Part shown: positions 48,375-59,352 of the stretch, in pieces
Position numbering within the stretch: position 1 is the stretch's first letter
Layout of the letters: each line of letters begins with the position of its first letter
Source: Pirellulales bacterium
GTDB lineage: Bacteria > Planctomycetota > Planctomycetia > Pirellulales > JAEUIK01
Reading direction: 5' to 3'
DNA length: 64,000 nt
NCBI GenBank assembly: GCA_019745975.1
Contig: JAIESQ010000035.1
Span: 1 to 64,000, forward strand
The notes under the pieces: generated by a model
Database searches by the model: none
What the model saw: the letters and a program-made list of their open reading frames with translations, nothing else
Told to the model about the DNA's origin: nothing
Position numbers and translations under genes: made by a program

Positions 48375-49446
48375 CGAGCGCCGCAGAGCGAGCCGGGTCG
48401 GGCTGTTGTTGTGGCCGCTGTGCGCCGCGGCATTGTTGTTGCTACCGGATCGCGCGACCAGTGCCGCGCGCTGGGCCTGGCAACGCGCGATCGAGCCGGC
48501 GCGGAGTGCTGTATCGCGGGCTTGTGATCAAAGCGTTGACTACGCTCGTGCCTGGGGGGCCACGTGGGGCGATGCGCGCGAAGTCGCCGATTTGCGGCTC
48601 GAGGTGGAGCGGCTGCAAGCTGAGCTGGCCGAACTTGAAACGGGCCACCGCGTGGCGCTCGCGGCGACGAGTTTTGGCAGTCAGGGAAATACACCCGCCG
48701 ATCCAAAGGCCGCACTGCTGGACAAGCCAGCAGTGGCACCCGCTGACGTGGCGAATTCTGTGGCCGGGGTCATTGACCCCGGAAGTCTCGGCTCAACTCC
48801 GGCCTCCGTGAGGCCGGCTACAGGCTCTGCTGACGCGCTCTTGCGAGCGGCTGCCGTCGAAGCTCGCGTGCTCGGTCCGCTGGCTCAAGCGTGGCTCGTC
48901 GAGCGCCGGCAAATCGATCGCGGGCGCCGCGAAGGCGTACAGGACGGCGCGCTGGTGCTGACGCCAACACGGACGCTGTTGGATCGCGGCCGCGATGCTG
49001 CCCTGACGATCGATCATGTCGTGCTGGCGGGCGGTCGCGTGTGGGGGCGCTTGGCGCAGATCAACGAATGGACCAGCGAAGTGCGCCGCGTGACCGACGA
49101 AGGTTATCGCGACCTGGTGGAACTTCGCGCGTCGGGTGGCAAGCGCGCCTCGGTTGTCGCCCCGCGCGGAATTCTTGAAGGCCACGGCGGTACGCTCTGC
49201 CGCGTGCGGCTCATCGCGGCCGACGAGCCGGTGGCGGTCGGCGACGTGGTCGTTTCAGCATCGGCTCAAGGCTACTGTGACGGCCCGCTAGTCTACGGTG
49301 AGGTGGAGCGAGCCGAATGCCCGGCAGGAGCCAACCACTGGGACGTATGGGTGCGGCCAGCATTCGATCCACAAAAGGTGCCCGATCGCGTGGCCGTGCT
49401 GCGCGTCGAGTTCAATCCGGCGCGGGTGGCGATCCGCGAGAACTAA
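48361..49446 (+). CDS. mreC: Cell shape-determining protein MreC, with in-frame repeat-derived linker
   Basis: ATG overlaps mreB end by 14 nt; N-terminal TM, coiled coil, C-terminal beta domain; syntenic between mreB and mreD. Confidence 0.8.
   Translation: MTTYSERRRASRVGLLLWPLCAAALLLLPDRATSAARWAWQRAIEPARSAVSRACDQSVDYARAWGATWGDAREVADLRLEVERLQAELAELETGHRVALAATSFGSQGNTPADPKAALLDKPAVAPADVANSVAGVIDPGSLGSTPASVRPATGSADALLRAAAVEARVLGPLAQAWLVERRQIDRGRREGVQDGALVLTPTRTLLDRGRDAALTIDHVVLAGGRVWGRLAQINEWTSEVRRVTDEGYRDLVELRASGGKRASVVAPRGILEGHGGTLCRVRLIAADEPVAVGDVVVSASAQGYCDGPLVYGEVERAECPAGANHWDVWVRPAFDPQKVPDRVAVLRVEFNPARVAIREN
48713..48823. repeat. Family A (48713-48741) and family B (48758-48823) palindromes inside mreC
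   Basis: 48713-48741 is the exact reverse complement (29/29) of 33562-33590; 48758-48823 is homologous in inverse orientation to 36896-36949. Confidence 0.9.
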
Positions 49447-49465
49447 ATGAGTCGATCGGAGGCAA

Positions 49466-49538
49466 GGGGACGGGAGTCGTTTCTGGCCAGCGGCGTAACG
49501 GAATTCGGCACCGAAGCTCAGAAACGACTCCCGTCCCC
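49466..49538. repeat. Family C long inverted repeat between mreC and mreD, perfect 20-bp arms
   Basis: GGGGACGGGAGTCGTTTCTG (49466-49485) / CAGAAACGACTCCCGTCCCC (49519-49538). Confidence 0.9.
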
Positions 49539-49548
49539 GTAGGCCGCG

Positions 49549-50079
49549 ATGCGAATTATCGGTTTAGCAATTTTGCTGGCGGTTGCAGCACTGGTCGACG
49601 GCACCGTAACCGCGCGCGTGGCGATCGGCGCGGTAGTGCCCGATGGTTTTCTCGCGGCGCTCTTCGTTTGGCTCGTGTTGAACCGTGGAACGTGGGTCGT
49701 TGTCGGCGCGAGTGCTCTGGGTCTAGCGTGCGACCTGTCGGCCGGCAGTCGCTTGGGAATAGTGACGCTTGTGTATTCGCTGGCCGGCGCGGCTTGCGCC
49801 TGGTTCGACGACGAGCGGCCTGCGAGCCGACTGAGTCGACGGGCAGTAGTGACCGGGTTATCGGTGGCGACGCCCGTCGCGCTAGCGATCATTCTGGTAC
49901 TCACGGGTAATGCGAACGCCGCTTGGGCTCGTTCGTGCCTGCAGGGGGCGATCGTCGGCGGCTATAGCGTGGCGTGCGCGCTGCCGATCGTGTTGGCCTG
50001 GCGTTGGTGTGGCGAGTTGTGGGGCAGCGCGCACGTGACGGACGAGTTTGGCGGCAACCGTCGAGCGACGATGTTTTGA
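49549..50079 (+). CDS. mreD: Rod shape-determining protein MreD
   Basis: Multi-TM 176-aa protein directly downstream of mreC. Confidence 0.75.
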   Translation: MRIIGLAILLAVAALVDGTVTARVAIGAVVPDGFLAALFVWLVLNRGTWVVVGASALGLACDLSAGSRLGIVTLVYSLAGAACAWFDDERPASRLSRRAVVTGLSVATPVALAIILVLTGNANAAWARSCLQGAIVGGYSVACALPIVLAWRWCGELWGSAHVTDEFGGNRRATMF

Positions 50080-50217
50080 TTAGCGCTCACGCTGGCGACC
50101 CTCGCTCTCGATACATGTCCACTCATTAGTTGACGGAGGTCGGCGATGCGGCAGAGTGGTCTTGGTAGCGATTCAACGCGGGCCATACTGACAATGTTCA
50201 ACGCCGCCGAGCTTCTA

Positions 50218-50341
50218 GCCGCGCAGCGGCGACGGCGCTTAGCCGTGGGCGCCAGCCCACGGGAACCTGGCTTGATTGTTATTACTCGCTTGGTGTCCGT
50301 GGGTTAACACCCACGGCTAAGCGCTGCGGCCGCTGCGCGGC
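50218..50341. repeat. Family F BIME-like inverted pair between mreD and PBP2 gene
   Basis: GCCGCGCAGCGGC/GCCGCTGCGCGGC (13/13) and CGCTTAGCCGTGGG/CCCACGGCTAAGCG (14/14) enclosing two further hairpins. Confidence 0.9.
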
Positions 50342-50369
50342 CAACGAAACCCACAGTTACAAATTCACC

Positions 50370-52595
50370 ATGCCGCGACCCGACCGACATTTCGACTGGC
50401 ATCGCGTGCTGCCCGACGTCGCGGACGATGGCGCCGTTATCGATCCCCGCGCGCGGCTCAGTCTGTGGCCCGTGGCGGTCGGGCTCATGTTGTTGCTGGT
50501 GTGGGCGCGCATGGCGTGGCTCGAGCGACGGGATGGCACGGCCTATCGCGAGTTGGCGACCCGGCCGATCGAGCGAGTGGAGGTGCTACTTGCGCCGCGC
50601 GGCCGCATTCTGACGCGCGACGGTACCGTATTGGCCCAGGATGAACATCGGCTGGCGCTAGCTGTCTCCTACCGTTGGTTGGAAGAACCTCCCAATGAAG
50701 GCTGGCTGCGACTCCAGGCTCGCTCGCGACTGGGGCTCGCCGAACGACGTGATGCCGGCCGGGTGGCACGCGAAATAGCGCGATTGCGCGACGAGCGTGC
50801 CGCACTGCATGCGTCGCTGGCAGCACTTTGCGGGCTGTCGGCCCAACAATGGCGCGCCGCCACGTGGCGCGTGCAATCGCGCGTCGCGGCAATTCACGGC
50901 GAGGTGAACGCCGCGCGAAGACGCGCGTATGAGATCAATGCGGCGGCCTCGGTATCGCCAAACACTAAGCCGAGGTCTGCGCAACCGGCTTCGCTGGCAC
51001 AGCACATTCGGCGCTTGCTTTTTCCTCCCGATGATCGCCGTCCGCCGGCCGAGATCGCGGTGGCCGAAGAACTAGAGCATCATGTCGTTTTCGAAGGTCT
51101 GACGCTCGAAGCGGCCGCGGCCATCGAGTCGCGCTCGGCTGCCTACCCCGGCGCGCGGGTCGTGCAACTGCCGCATCGCCGCTACCCGCAAGGATCGCTG
51201 GCAGCCAACTTGATCGGGCACTTGGGCGTTGCCTCGGCAGGATCGTCCACCGCCGAGATCAACTCGGCGTCGGCGCCGCGCGGCGGCGTGATGGGCATCG
51301 AACGGCAGCTCGAATCGCGGCTGCGCGGCCGCGCGGGCGCGGACGTCGAAGTCGTCGATCGCTCCGGCCACAGGCTGGCCAGCTTTCGACGCGCCGAGCC
51401 CGTGCGCGGTCGCGATGTCATGCTGTCGATCAATGCCTCACTCCAGGCTAGCTGCGAGCAATTGATCGAGCGCGCGCTGGCACGGCGGACGACAACCGCC
51501 GGCCTCAAGGCGACGCGAGGGGGCGGGGCGATCGTCGTGCTCGAAGCACGCAGCGGCGCGATCTTGGCCGCGGCCTCGGTCCCGACGTTTTCGCCCGAGG
51601 GCTTCACGCACGGAGTGCGCGCGTCGATCGAGCAAGTGCTGGCTGATCCCGGTCGACCACTCGTGGACCGCACCTGTCGGATGGCACTGCCGCCGGGTGG
51701 CATCTTCAAAGTGATGTCGACCCTGGCTTTGCTGGATTCAGGCAAGGTCCAATCCCACACGGTGCTGGCTTGCCAGGGTTACTGGCGACAACCCAACGAG
51801 CTGCGCTGCGCGGTCTATCGCCGACACGGACGCGGTCATGGCGAAGTCGATCTAACCCAGGCGCTGGCCTGTGGGTGCAACGTCTATTTCTTTGAGCATG
51901 CGGCGCGAGTGGGCGCTGGGCCGCTGGTTGATTGGACCGAGCGCTTTGGCTTCGGTCAGCCGAGCGGAGTGGACTTGCCTGATGAATCGGCCGGCCACGT
52001 TCCTGATGCTGGCGAAGCAACGCCTGTCGACTCGGACCGATCCCGGACAACGGCGCAACTTCTGGCGATCGGGCAGGGAGCGCTGACGGCCACGCCGCTG
52101 CAAGTGGCGCGGGCGATGGCCGCGATCGCCAACGGCGGACAGCTTGTAACGCCCTACGTCGTCAGTACGTTAGGAGTAGCCGAAGCGCCCTTGGGCGATC
52201 GAGAAGCCGGCGAGCCGATTCGTGTGGACTTCGACAGCGAGTTCCCAGAACTGATTGCGCGCGCGCCACGCGCAATCGAGGGGCTCGATCAGCTCCACCT
52301 GCAAACGTTGCGCGAGGCATTGCAATACGCGGTCGACGATCCGGATGGTGCGGCGAACGCCGTGCTCGCGGGGTCGACAACATCGATCGCTGGTTTGTCG
52401 GGGACGGCACAAGCTGGCTCAGGGCTAGGCGACCACGCCTGGTTTGCCGGCTACGCGCCGGCCGAGGCGCCGCGCATTGTCGTCGTCGTGGCACTGGAGC
52501 ACGCCGGCGAGGGAACCGTCGCGGCGGCGCCGGTGGCGCGGCTAGTCTTCGAGCGGCTGGTCGAACTCGGCTTTCTCAAAGCCGACGCGACCTAG
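50370..52595 (+). CDS. mrdA: Penicillin-binding protein 2-like, transpeptidase motifs degenerate
   Basis: N-terminal TM; dimerisation-domain NLIGHLG, GVMGIERQLE, RGRDVMLSINASLQ; transpeptidase fold GGAIVVLEARSGAILAAASVPTF; LPPGGIFKVM, GCNVYFFEHAARVG, AGLSGTAQ...HAWFAGYAP. Confidence 0.9.
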   Translation: MPRPDRHFDWHRVLPDVADDGAVIDPRARLSLWPVAVGLMLLLVWARMAWLERRDGTAYRELATRPIERVEVLLAPRGRILTRDGTVLAQDEHRLALAVSYRWLEEPPNEGWLRLQARSRLGLAERRDAGRVAREIARLRDERAALHASLAALCGLSAQQWRAATWRVQSRVAAIHGEVNAARRRAYEINAAASVSPNTKPRSAQPASLAQHIRRLLFPPDDRRPPAEIAVAEELEHHVVFEGLTLEAAAAIESRSAAYPGARVVQLPHRRYPQGSLAANLIGHLGVASAGSSTAEINSASAPRGGVMGIERQLESRLRGRAGADVEVVDRSGHRLASFRRAEPVRGRDVMLSINASLQASCEQLIERALARRTTTAGLKATRGGGAIVVLEARSGAILAAASVPTFSPEGFTHGVRASIEQVLADPGRPLVDRTCRMALPPGGIFKVMSTLALLDSGKVQSHTVLACQGYWRQPNELRCAVYRRHGRGHGEVDLTQALACGCNVYFFEHAARVGAGPLVDWTERFGFGQPSGVDLPDESAGHVPDAGEATPVDSDRSRTTAQLLAIGQGALTATPLQVARAMAAIANGGQLVTPYVVSTLGVAEAPLGDREAGEPIRVDFDSEFPELIARAPRAIEGLDQLHLQTLREALQYAVDDPDGAANAVLAGSTTSIAGLSGTAQAGSGLGDHAWFAGYAPAEAPRIVVVVALEHAGEGTVAAAPVARLVFERLVELGFLKADAT

Positions 52596-52766
52596 TCTCC
52601 GCCGTTTGCGCGAGTTTCATCCCGCAGTTTCGCGCGCCCAGTTCGGACGGGCGATTCGAACTGAAGAAACCGGCCTGATTTTGGGACGCTCGAAGACGGA
52701 CCTCTTAACTGCGAATTGTCAATTGCAAGTGATTGAAAATAAATGACTTGCGACGCTCCCGGCCCA

Positions 52767-52795
52767 TTGCGAATCGGCCCCAAAAACGGTAAATT
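52767..52795 (+). promoter_or_regulatory. Candidate sigma70 promoter for gyrA (TTGCGA-N17-TAAATT)
   Basis: Direct reading, about 75 bp upstream of the TTG start. Confidence 0.4.
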
Positions 52796-52869
52796 ACTGG
52801 GGCCTCAAACGAGCCATTTTTTGCTCGCGATCCGAGTGATCGGCGGGCCTTCGGCCAAAGGAGTGCAGG

Positions 52870-55722
52870 TTGTCCAACGACCCTACCGACCCCGACGATC
52901 TTGAGCCCTCGGACGCGGATGAAACCCCCGAACTGCCTGCGGGCGCCACGGCCGGCGACTCCAATGCCGGCAAAATCATCGGGATGTCGATCGAGGATGA
53001 GCTGAAGGACAGCTACCTCACCTACGCGATGAGCGTGATCGTGAGCCGCGCCCTGCCCGACGTGCGCGACGGGCTAAAACCCTCGCAGCGGCGGATTCTC
53101 GTGGCCATGAACGACCTGAACCTGGGCCCGGGCGCCGGCCGGGTCAAGTGCGCCAAGATCTGCGGCGACACGATGGGCAACTATCACCCGCACGGCCAGG
53201 AGGTGATCTACCCCACGCTGGTGCGCATGGCCCAAGAGTGGAACATGCGCTACGTGCTGGTCGACAAGCAAGGGAACTTCGGTTCGATCGCGGGGCTGCC
53301 GCCGGCGGCCATGCGATATACCGAGGCGCGGATGGCGAACTTCGCCTCGCTGCTCTTGGAAGACTTGAAGCTCGACACCGTCGACTTCGTGCCGACGTAC
53401 GACGAGGAGCGATCGGAGCCGTCGGTCTTGCCGGCGCGATTTCCGAACCTGCTGGTCAACGGCGCCAACGGCATCGCGGTCGGCATGGCGACTTCGATTC
53501 CGCCACACAATCTCAGCGAAGTTTGCGATGGCTTGATCAAGGTGATCGACGAGCCCGACGTGTCGATCGACGAGATCATGGAGATCATTCCCGGTCCCGA
53601 CTTTCCCACGGGGGGGATCATCTGCGGGCGCGTGGGCATTCGCCGCGGCTACTACACGGGGCGCGGCAATGTGACCTTGCGCGCCCGCGCCACGATCGAA
53701 GAGCACGGAAAAGGCCGACACCGCATCGTGGTGCACGAGATTCCCTTCCAGCAGGCGCGCGACACCGTCGAGTTGCGGATCGCCGAGCTAATCAACGAGG
53801 ACAAGATCAAGGGCATTTCGAACCAGCGCAACGAGAGCGATCTCAAGGAGCCAGTGCGGCTGGTGCTGGAGCTGAAGAAAGACGCCGACCCCGAGGTGGT
53901 GCTCAATCAGCTCTATCAGTTCTCGCCGCTACAAGACACGTTCTCGATCATTCTGCTGGCCTTGGTCGATGGCCGGCCGCGGCTGTTGAACATCAAGGAG
54001 ATGCTGCAAGAGTACGTGCGGCATCGCACGACGGTGATTCGCCGTCGCACGCAGTTTCTGCTCAACAAGGCGCGACAGCGCAAACACACGGTCGAAGGTT
54101 TGTTGTTGGCCTTCGCCGACATCGACGAAGTGATCCAGACTATCCGCACGTCGAAGACGCAAGCCGAGGCCAAAGCGCGGCTGATGGGGATCGAGGTGCC
54201 CGCCGCGATGATGGAGCGGGCGCTGGGGGCCGCGGGCTACGCCGATTTCCAGTCGGAGCGCGGCGTATCCACGACCTACACGTTAACGGCCGTGCAGGCC
54301 GACGCCATCCTGCGAATGACGCTCGGCCAGTTGGTCAATCTCGAGCAGGAAAAGCTCGGCGGCGAGTATCGCGAGCTGCTCGACGAAATCGCCGAGTACG
54401 TGCGCATCCTCTCCGACGAGAAGCACGTCTTGGCGATCGTGCGGGCCGACTTGCTGGAGATCAAGCGCCGCTTCGGCGACGAGCGCCGCACCGAAATCAG
54501 CGGTGAAGAGCTGGGGAATATTGATCTCGAAGACCTGATCGCCGAAGAGACGATGGTCGTGACGATCAGCCAGCAGGGCTACATCAAGCGGACCCCGTCG
54601 AGCGTCTACCGTGCGCAGCGCCGCGGCGGCAAGGGGTTAATCGGCGCCCGCACCGACGAAGAAGACCCGATCCGGCACCTGTTCGTCGCCAGCACGCACG
54701 ACTATCTGCTGTTTTTCAGCAACCTGGGCAAATGCTACTGGCAGAAGGTGTACGATCTGCCGCAAATGAGCCGCGAAAGCCGCGGTCGGGCGGTGGTGAA
54801 CCTGCTGCGGTTTGCCCCGGACGAGCGCGTTGCGGATTGCCGGGCGGTGCGCAATTTCAACGAGCCAGGTGCTTCGCTGTTGATGGCCACCAGTGGCGGA
54901 GTCGTCAAGAAGACCTCGCTCGAACAGTACAGCCGTCCACTAAAAGGGGGCATCATCGCGATCAAGCTGCGCGAGGGGGATGAACTGGTCGACGTCGTGG
55001 TCACGCGTCCCGGCGACGAAGTCGTGCTGGCAACCACGGGGGGGATGGCGATTCGCTTTAGCGAAGCCCAGGCGCGCCCGATGGGTCGCAACACCACCGG
55101 CGTCAAAGGGATCACGTTGTCGGCGGGAGACCGCGTTGTCGGGATGGTTGTGGCCGACCCCGAGGCCACGCTGCTGACCGCCTGCGAAAACGGTTACGGC
55201 AAACGGACATTCTTCGGACCCAATAGCGCAATTGCCGAATCCGACGCCGACGCAGGGAGCGAAGTCGACGAGTCGGCCGACGATGTCGCCACGGGGGCGG
55301 AGGAAAGTGACGAACTCGGCGAGGGAGAGGAATCGGGCGAAAGCTCCACGAGCCAGCGGTACCGCGCGCAGCGGCGCGGCGGGCGCGGGTTGCGCGACAT
55401 CAAGACACAGCCGCGCAATGGCCCCGTCGTGGGCGTCACCTCGGTCACCGACGACGACGAACTGCTGATGATCACGGCCCGCGGCAAGATTCAGCGGATG
55501 GCTGCCCGCGAGATCAGCATCATCGGCCGCAATACGCAGGGGGTGCGGATCATGAGCCTCGACGAGGGAGACACCCTGGCCGCCGTAGTTCGCGTGCCGC
55601 GCGAGGCGGGTCGTGCTGCAGACGAGGAACCGAACGAGACCATGCCTCCAGGGGCCGGCGCGACGGATTCGGATGAGTCGGCGGCCGAGGGGGGCACCAC
55701 GCCGCCGGCCGCCGAAAACTAG
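52870..55722 (+). CDS. gyrA: DNA gyrase subunit A (TTG start)
   Basis: [70 protein letters not shown]. Confidence 0.96.
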   Translation: MSNDPTDPDDLEPSDADETPELPAGATAGDSNAGKIIGMSIEDELKDSYLTYAMSVIVSRALPDVRDGLKPSQRRILVAMNDLNLGPGAGRVKCAKICGDTMGNYHPHGQEVIYPTLVRMAQEWNMRYVLVDKQGNFGSIAGLPPAAMRYTEARMANFASLLLEDLKLDTVDFVPTYDEERSEPSVLPARFPNLLVNGANGIAVGMATSIPPHNLSEVCDGLIKVIDEPDVSIDEIMEIIPGPDFPTGGIICGRVGIRRGYYTGRGNVTLRARATIEEHGKGRHRIVVHEIPFQQARDTVELRIAELINEDKIKGISNQRNESDLKEPVRLVLELKKDADPEVVLNQLYQFSPLQDTFSIILLALVDGRPRLLNIKEMLQEYVRHRTTVIRRRTQFLLNKARQRKHTVEGLLLAFADIDEVIQTIRTSKTQAEAKARLMGIEVPAAMMERALGAAGYADFQSERGVSTTYTLTAVQADAILRMTLGQLVNLEQEKLGGEYRELLDEIAEYVRILSDEKHVLAIVRADLLEIKRRFGDERRTEISGEELGNIDLEDLIAEETMVVTISQQGYIKRTPSSVYRAQRRGGKGLIGARTDEEDPIRHLFVASTHDYLLFFSNLGKCYWQKVYDLPQMSRESRGRAVVNLLRFAPDERVADCRAVRNFNEPGASLLMATSGGVVKKTSLEQYSRPLKGGIIAIKLREGDELVDVVVTRPGDEVVLATTGGMAIRFSEAQARPMGRNTTGVKGITLSAGDRVVGMVVADPEATLLTACENGYGKRTFFGPNSAIAESDADAGSEVDESADDVATGAEESDELGEGEESGESSTSQRYRAQRRGGRGLRDIKTQPRNGPVVGVTSVTDDDELLMITARGKIQRMAAREISIIGRNTQGVRIMSLDEGDTLAAVVRVPREAGRAADEEPNETMPPGAGATDSDESAAEGGTTPPAAEN

Positions 55723-55741
55723 CCTGGCGGCGTGAAAGTGA

Positions 55742-56773
<1,032 letters not shown>

Positions 56774-56793
56774 TTCGGATTGGTTTTTTCCGT

Positions 56794-56964
<171 letters not shown>

Positions 56965-56967
<3 letters not shown>

Positions 56968-57148
56968 GCCCGCATTTCTCACCAACTTCGTCGCGAGCAG
57001 AGTTAAGTGCTTGGATGGCAAGAAGCAGGGTGTGGATCGACCGGAAGCGTATTGGCTCATACGTTGAGGACCGAGACGCACCCGGCGACGCCGCCATCCA
57101 AGGACTTGGGCTCCGCGTAGCAGATGGCTGGTGAGAAATGCGGGCTAG
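56965..57148. mobile_element. 184-bp MITE-like element, copy 2
   Basis: Same TIRs; two differences from copy 1 by eye. Confidence 0.85.
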
Positions 57149-57208
57149 TCATTGCACTGCTTCTGCGAAGCAGTGGCACACCACGACCAGCGATTCGCGG
57201 GCGGGTTG

Positions 57209-58546
57209 ATGATGCTCACGGTTGACGAAGCGCTCGAGTTGGTCCTGTCGCGCGTGGCGGCGCGGCCGGCACGGCGCGTGCCGCTGGGGGCCGCGTTGGG
57301 GCTGGTGCTGGCCGAGGACGTAGAAACCGATCTCGATTCTCCTCCTTGGGACAAATCGATTGTCGACGGTTACGCGGTGCGGGCGGCTGATCTCGCGGAT
57401 ATCCCGGCCAAATTGCGCGTGATCGACGAAGTGCTGGCCGGCGGCGTGCCCAGCCGGCCGCTGGGGCCGGGTGAAGCCTCGCGCATCATGACCGGCGCGC
57501 CAGTACCTGTTGGCTGTAACGCGGTCGTCATGGTCGAGCACACGAGAGCCGCCAGTTCCCTCTTGGTATCCGATGCCAGATCAGAGGGCTCTTGGGGGGA
57601 TCGCGCGGCGCGCGGCAACAAAGCACTGGGTACGGTGTGGGTCGATCGCATCATCGAGCCGGGACAGAACATTCTCAGACAGGGAAGCTCGATGCTAGCC
57701 GGGGACGTGGTGCTATCGGCGGGCAAGGTGCTGCGACCGGTCGATTTGGGTCTGGCGGCCGAAGCAGGGCGCAGTGAATTACTTGCGATCGAACGGCCGC
57801 GCGTGGCGGTACTGTCGACCGGCGATGAGTTGGTGCCCGCTGGCACGGTGCCGGCGCCCGGGCAGATACGCAACTCCAATGGCCCGATGCTCGAGGCGCT
57901 GGTGACGCGGTCCGGCGGCGTGCCGATTTCCTTGGGAGTTGCGCGCGATGATCAACGCGATCTCGCCGAGCGCGTATCGGCAGGGCTGAACTTGGCCAAC
58001 ATCCTGGTGCTGTCGGGAGGCGTATCGGCTGGTGCTGTCGATCTCGTGCCGCAAGTTCTTGCCGAACTAGGTGTCGAGCAAGTATTTCACAAGCTGCGCT
58101 TGAAGCCGGGAAAGCCGCTGTGGTTTGGCGTGTTGCCGGCAAAGCGGGCTGCCGAAATTAAACCACCGGACCTGATGAGCGATGAAGTCGCGGCCGATTT
58201 GGGCGATCGTCTCGTCTTCGGTCTGCCAGGCAATCCGGTCAGCTCGCTGGTGAGTTTCGAATTGTTCGTGCGGCCGGCGATCGATCGTTTGGCGGGGCGC
58301 ACGGCGGCCGGACCGCGGCGAGTCCGCGGGCAATTGACCGCCGAGTTTATCCATAAAGGAGACCGGCCGACCTTCCATCCGTCGCTGGCGCGAACAATGC
58401 CCGACGGACTCGCGGTCGAGCCGCTGCGGTGGAAAGGATCTGCCGATCTGCGCACCGCGGCCGCAGCCAATGCGCTGGCATATTTTCCGGCGGGCGACAA
58501 GCGCTACGCCGCGGGGGACGCGGTCGAGGTGATGATGCTCGACTGA
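57209..58546 (+). CDS. moeA: Molybdopterin molybdenumtransferase MoeA
   Basis: DSPPWDKSIVDGYAVRAAD, IMTGAPVPVGCNAVVMVE, STGDELVPAG, LSGGVSAG, GLPGNPVSSLVSFELFVRP. Confidence 0.95.
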   Translation: MMLTVDEALELVLSRVAARPARRVPLGAALGLVLAEDVETDLDSPPWDKSIVDGYAVRAADLADIPAKLRVIDEVLAGGVPSRPLGPGEASRIMTGAPVPVGCNAVVMVEHTRAASSLLVSDARSEGSWGDRAARGNKALGTVWVDRIIEPGQNILRQGSSMLAGDVVLSAGKVLRPVDLGLAAEAGRSELLAIERPRVAVLSTGDELVPAGTVPAPGQIRNSNGPMLEALVTRSGGVPISLGVARDDQRDLAERVSAGLNLANILVLSGGVSAGAVDLVPQVLAELGVEQVFHKLRLKPGKPLWFGVLPAKRAAEIKPPDLMSDEVAADLGDRLVFGLPGNPVSSLVSFELFVRPAIDRLAGRTAAGPRRVRGQLTAEFIHKGDRPTFHPSLARTMPDGLAVEPLRWKGSADLRTAAAANALAYFPAGDKRYAAGDAVEVMMLD

Positions 58547-58594
58547 AATCTCGCGCGACGCGCGATGGTTCTATCAGTCAACGCGCCGTACGAG

Positions 58595-58841
58595 CTAGCG
58601 CGCGGACTTCGGCACGCTCAGTCGAGTCGAGTAAGCTCGGCGGCGAACGTTGCGCTTTCTCCGTCGCAGCGCCGCGCCGAAAGCCACGGCCAGCCCCAAG
58701 GACGCTAGCACGATGCTCGACGGCTCGGGGACCGCCGCGGCCCAGATCTTGGCCGCCGCCACGACCATGCCCCCACACGCGGGCAGGTTCAAGAGCTGTC
58801 AACAAAACAAGTGCGCAGAACGCGAGAATGCGAAAGTTCAT
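58595..58841 (-). pseudogene. PEP-CTERM protein remnant (signal peptide and anchor in different frames, no cargo)
   Basis: MNFRILAFCALVLLTALEPARVWG in one frame; AAAVPEPSSIVLASLGLAVAFGAALRRRK in another. Confidence 0.65.
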
Positions 58842-58929
58842 AACGCGTAAACCTCAATGAACGATCGTGATTGAACGGGTAAGCTCGAGCGCTATTGCTC
58901 GGGCCTGGCGAAGTTCGTTCCATTCGCAG

Positions 58930-59095
58930 AGTCCTCATCAGCTCAGCGGCGAACGGTTTCGACGGGAATCGTCTCCACGTGGGCGTCGGCAAACAGGTAG
59001 TTACTGGTTCCAAAATGACGATCGGGTTGAATCTCCAGGAGCATGTACGGCCACAAGCCAGTTTGTCGCAGTTGCCGCGATGTGGCGAAAACTCA
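58930..59095 (-). pseudogene. C-terminal remnant of an H-X9-DG/prepilin-like protein
   Basis: Minus-strand translation SRQLRQTGLWPYMLLEIQPDRHFGTSNYLFADAHVETIPVETVRR*, preceded by an in-frame stop. Confidence 0.5.
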
Positions 59096-59352
59096 CGGCC
59101 AATGTTGTCTGCCGGGGCTCGGTTGGGGGACCAGTCGCGAGTTGCATGTCGATGCCAGCAGTCCGCCGACTTGCATCGCAAAGGCCGATGGATTAACGGA
59201 TTGCGCATGCTGGTCTCGGGGACATGCGAGACAGTTCTGGGCCCGCGTTGGCGGCAAAATCGTCAAATTCTCGCGCGGTGCCGCGTCGATGAAACTACGA
59301 GGGTACCCGGCCGCGCTCTGGCACTGGGCTCGCCAAGAAGTGCGCCTGCGAA

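Noticed and set aside
53148-54506. 452-aa alternative-frame ORF inside gyrA
   Set aside because: R/G/H-rich frame artefact; GyrA frame is certain.
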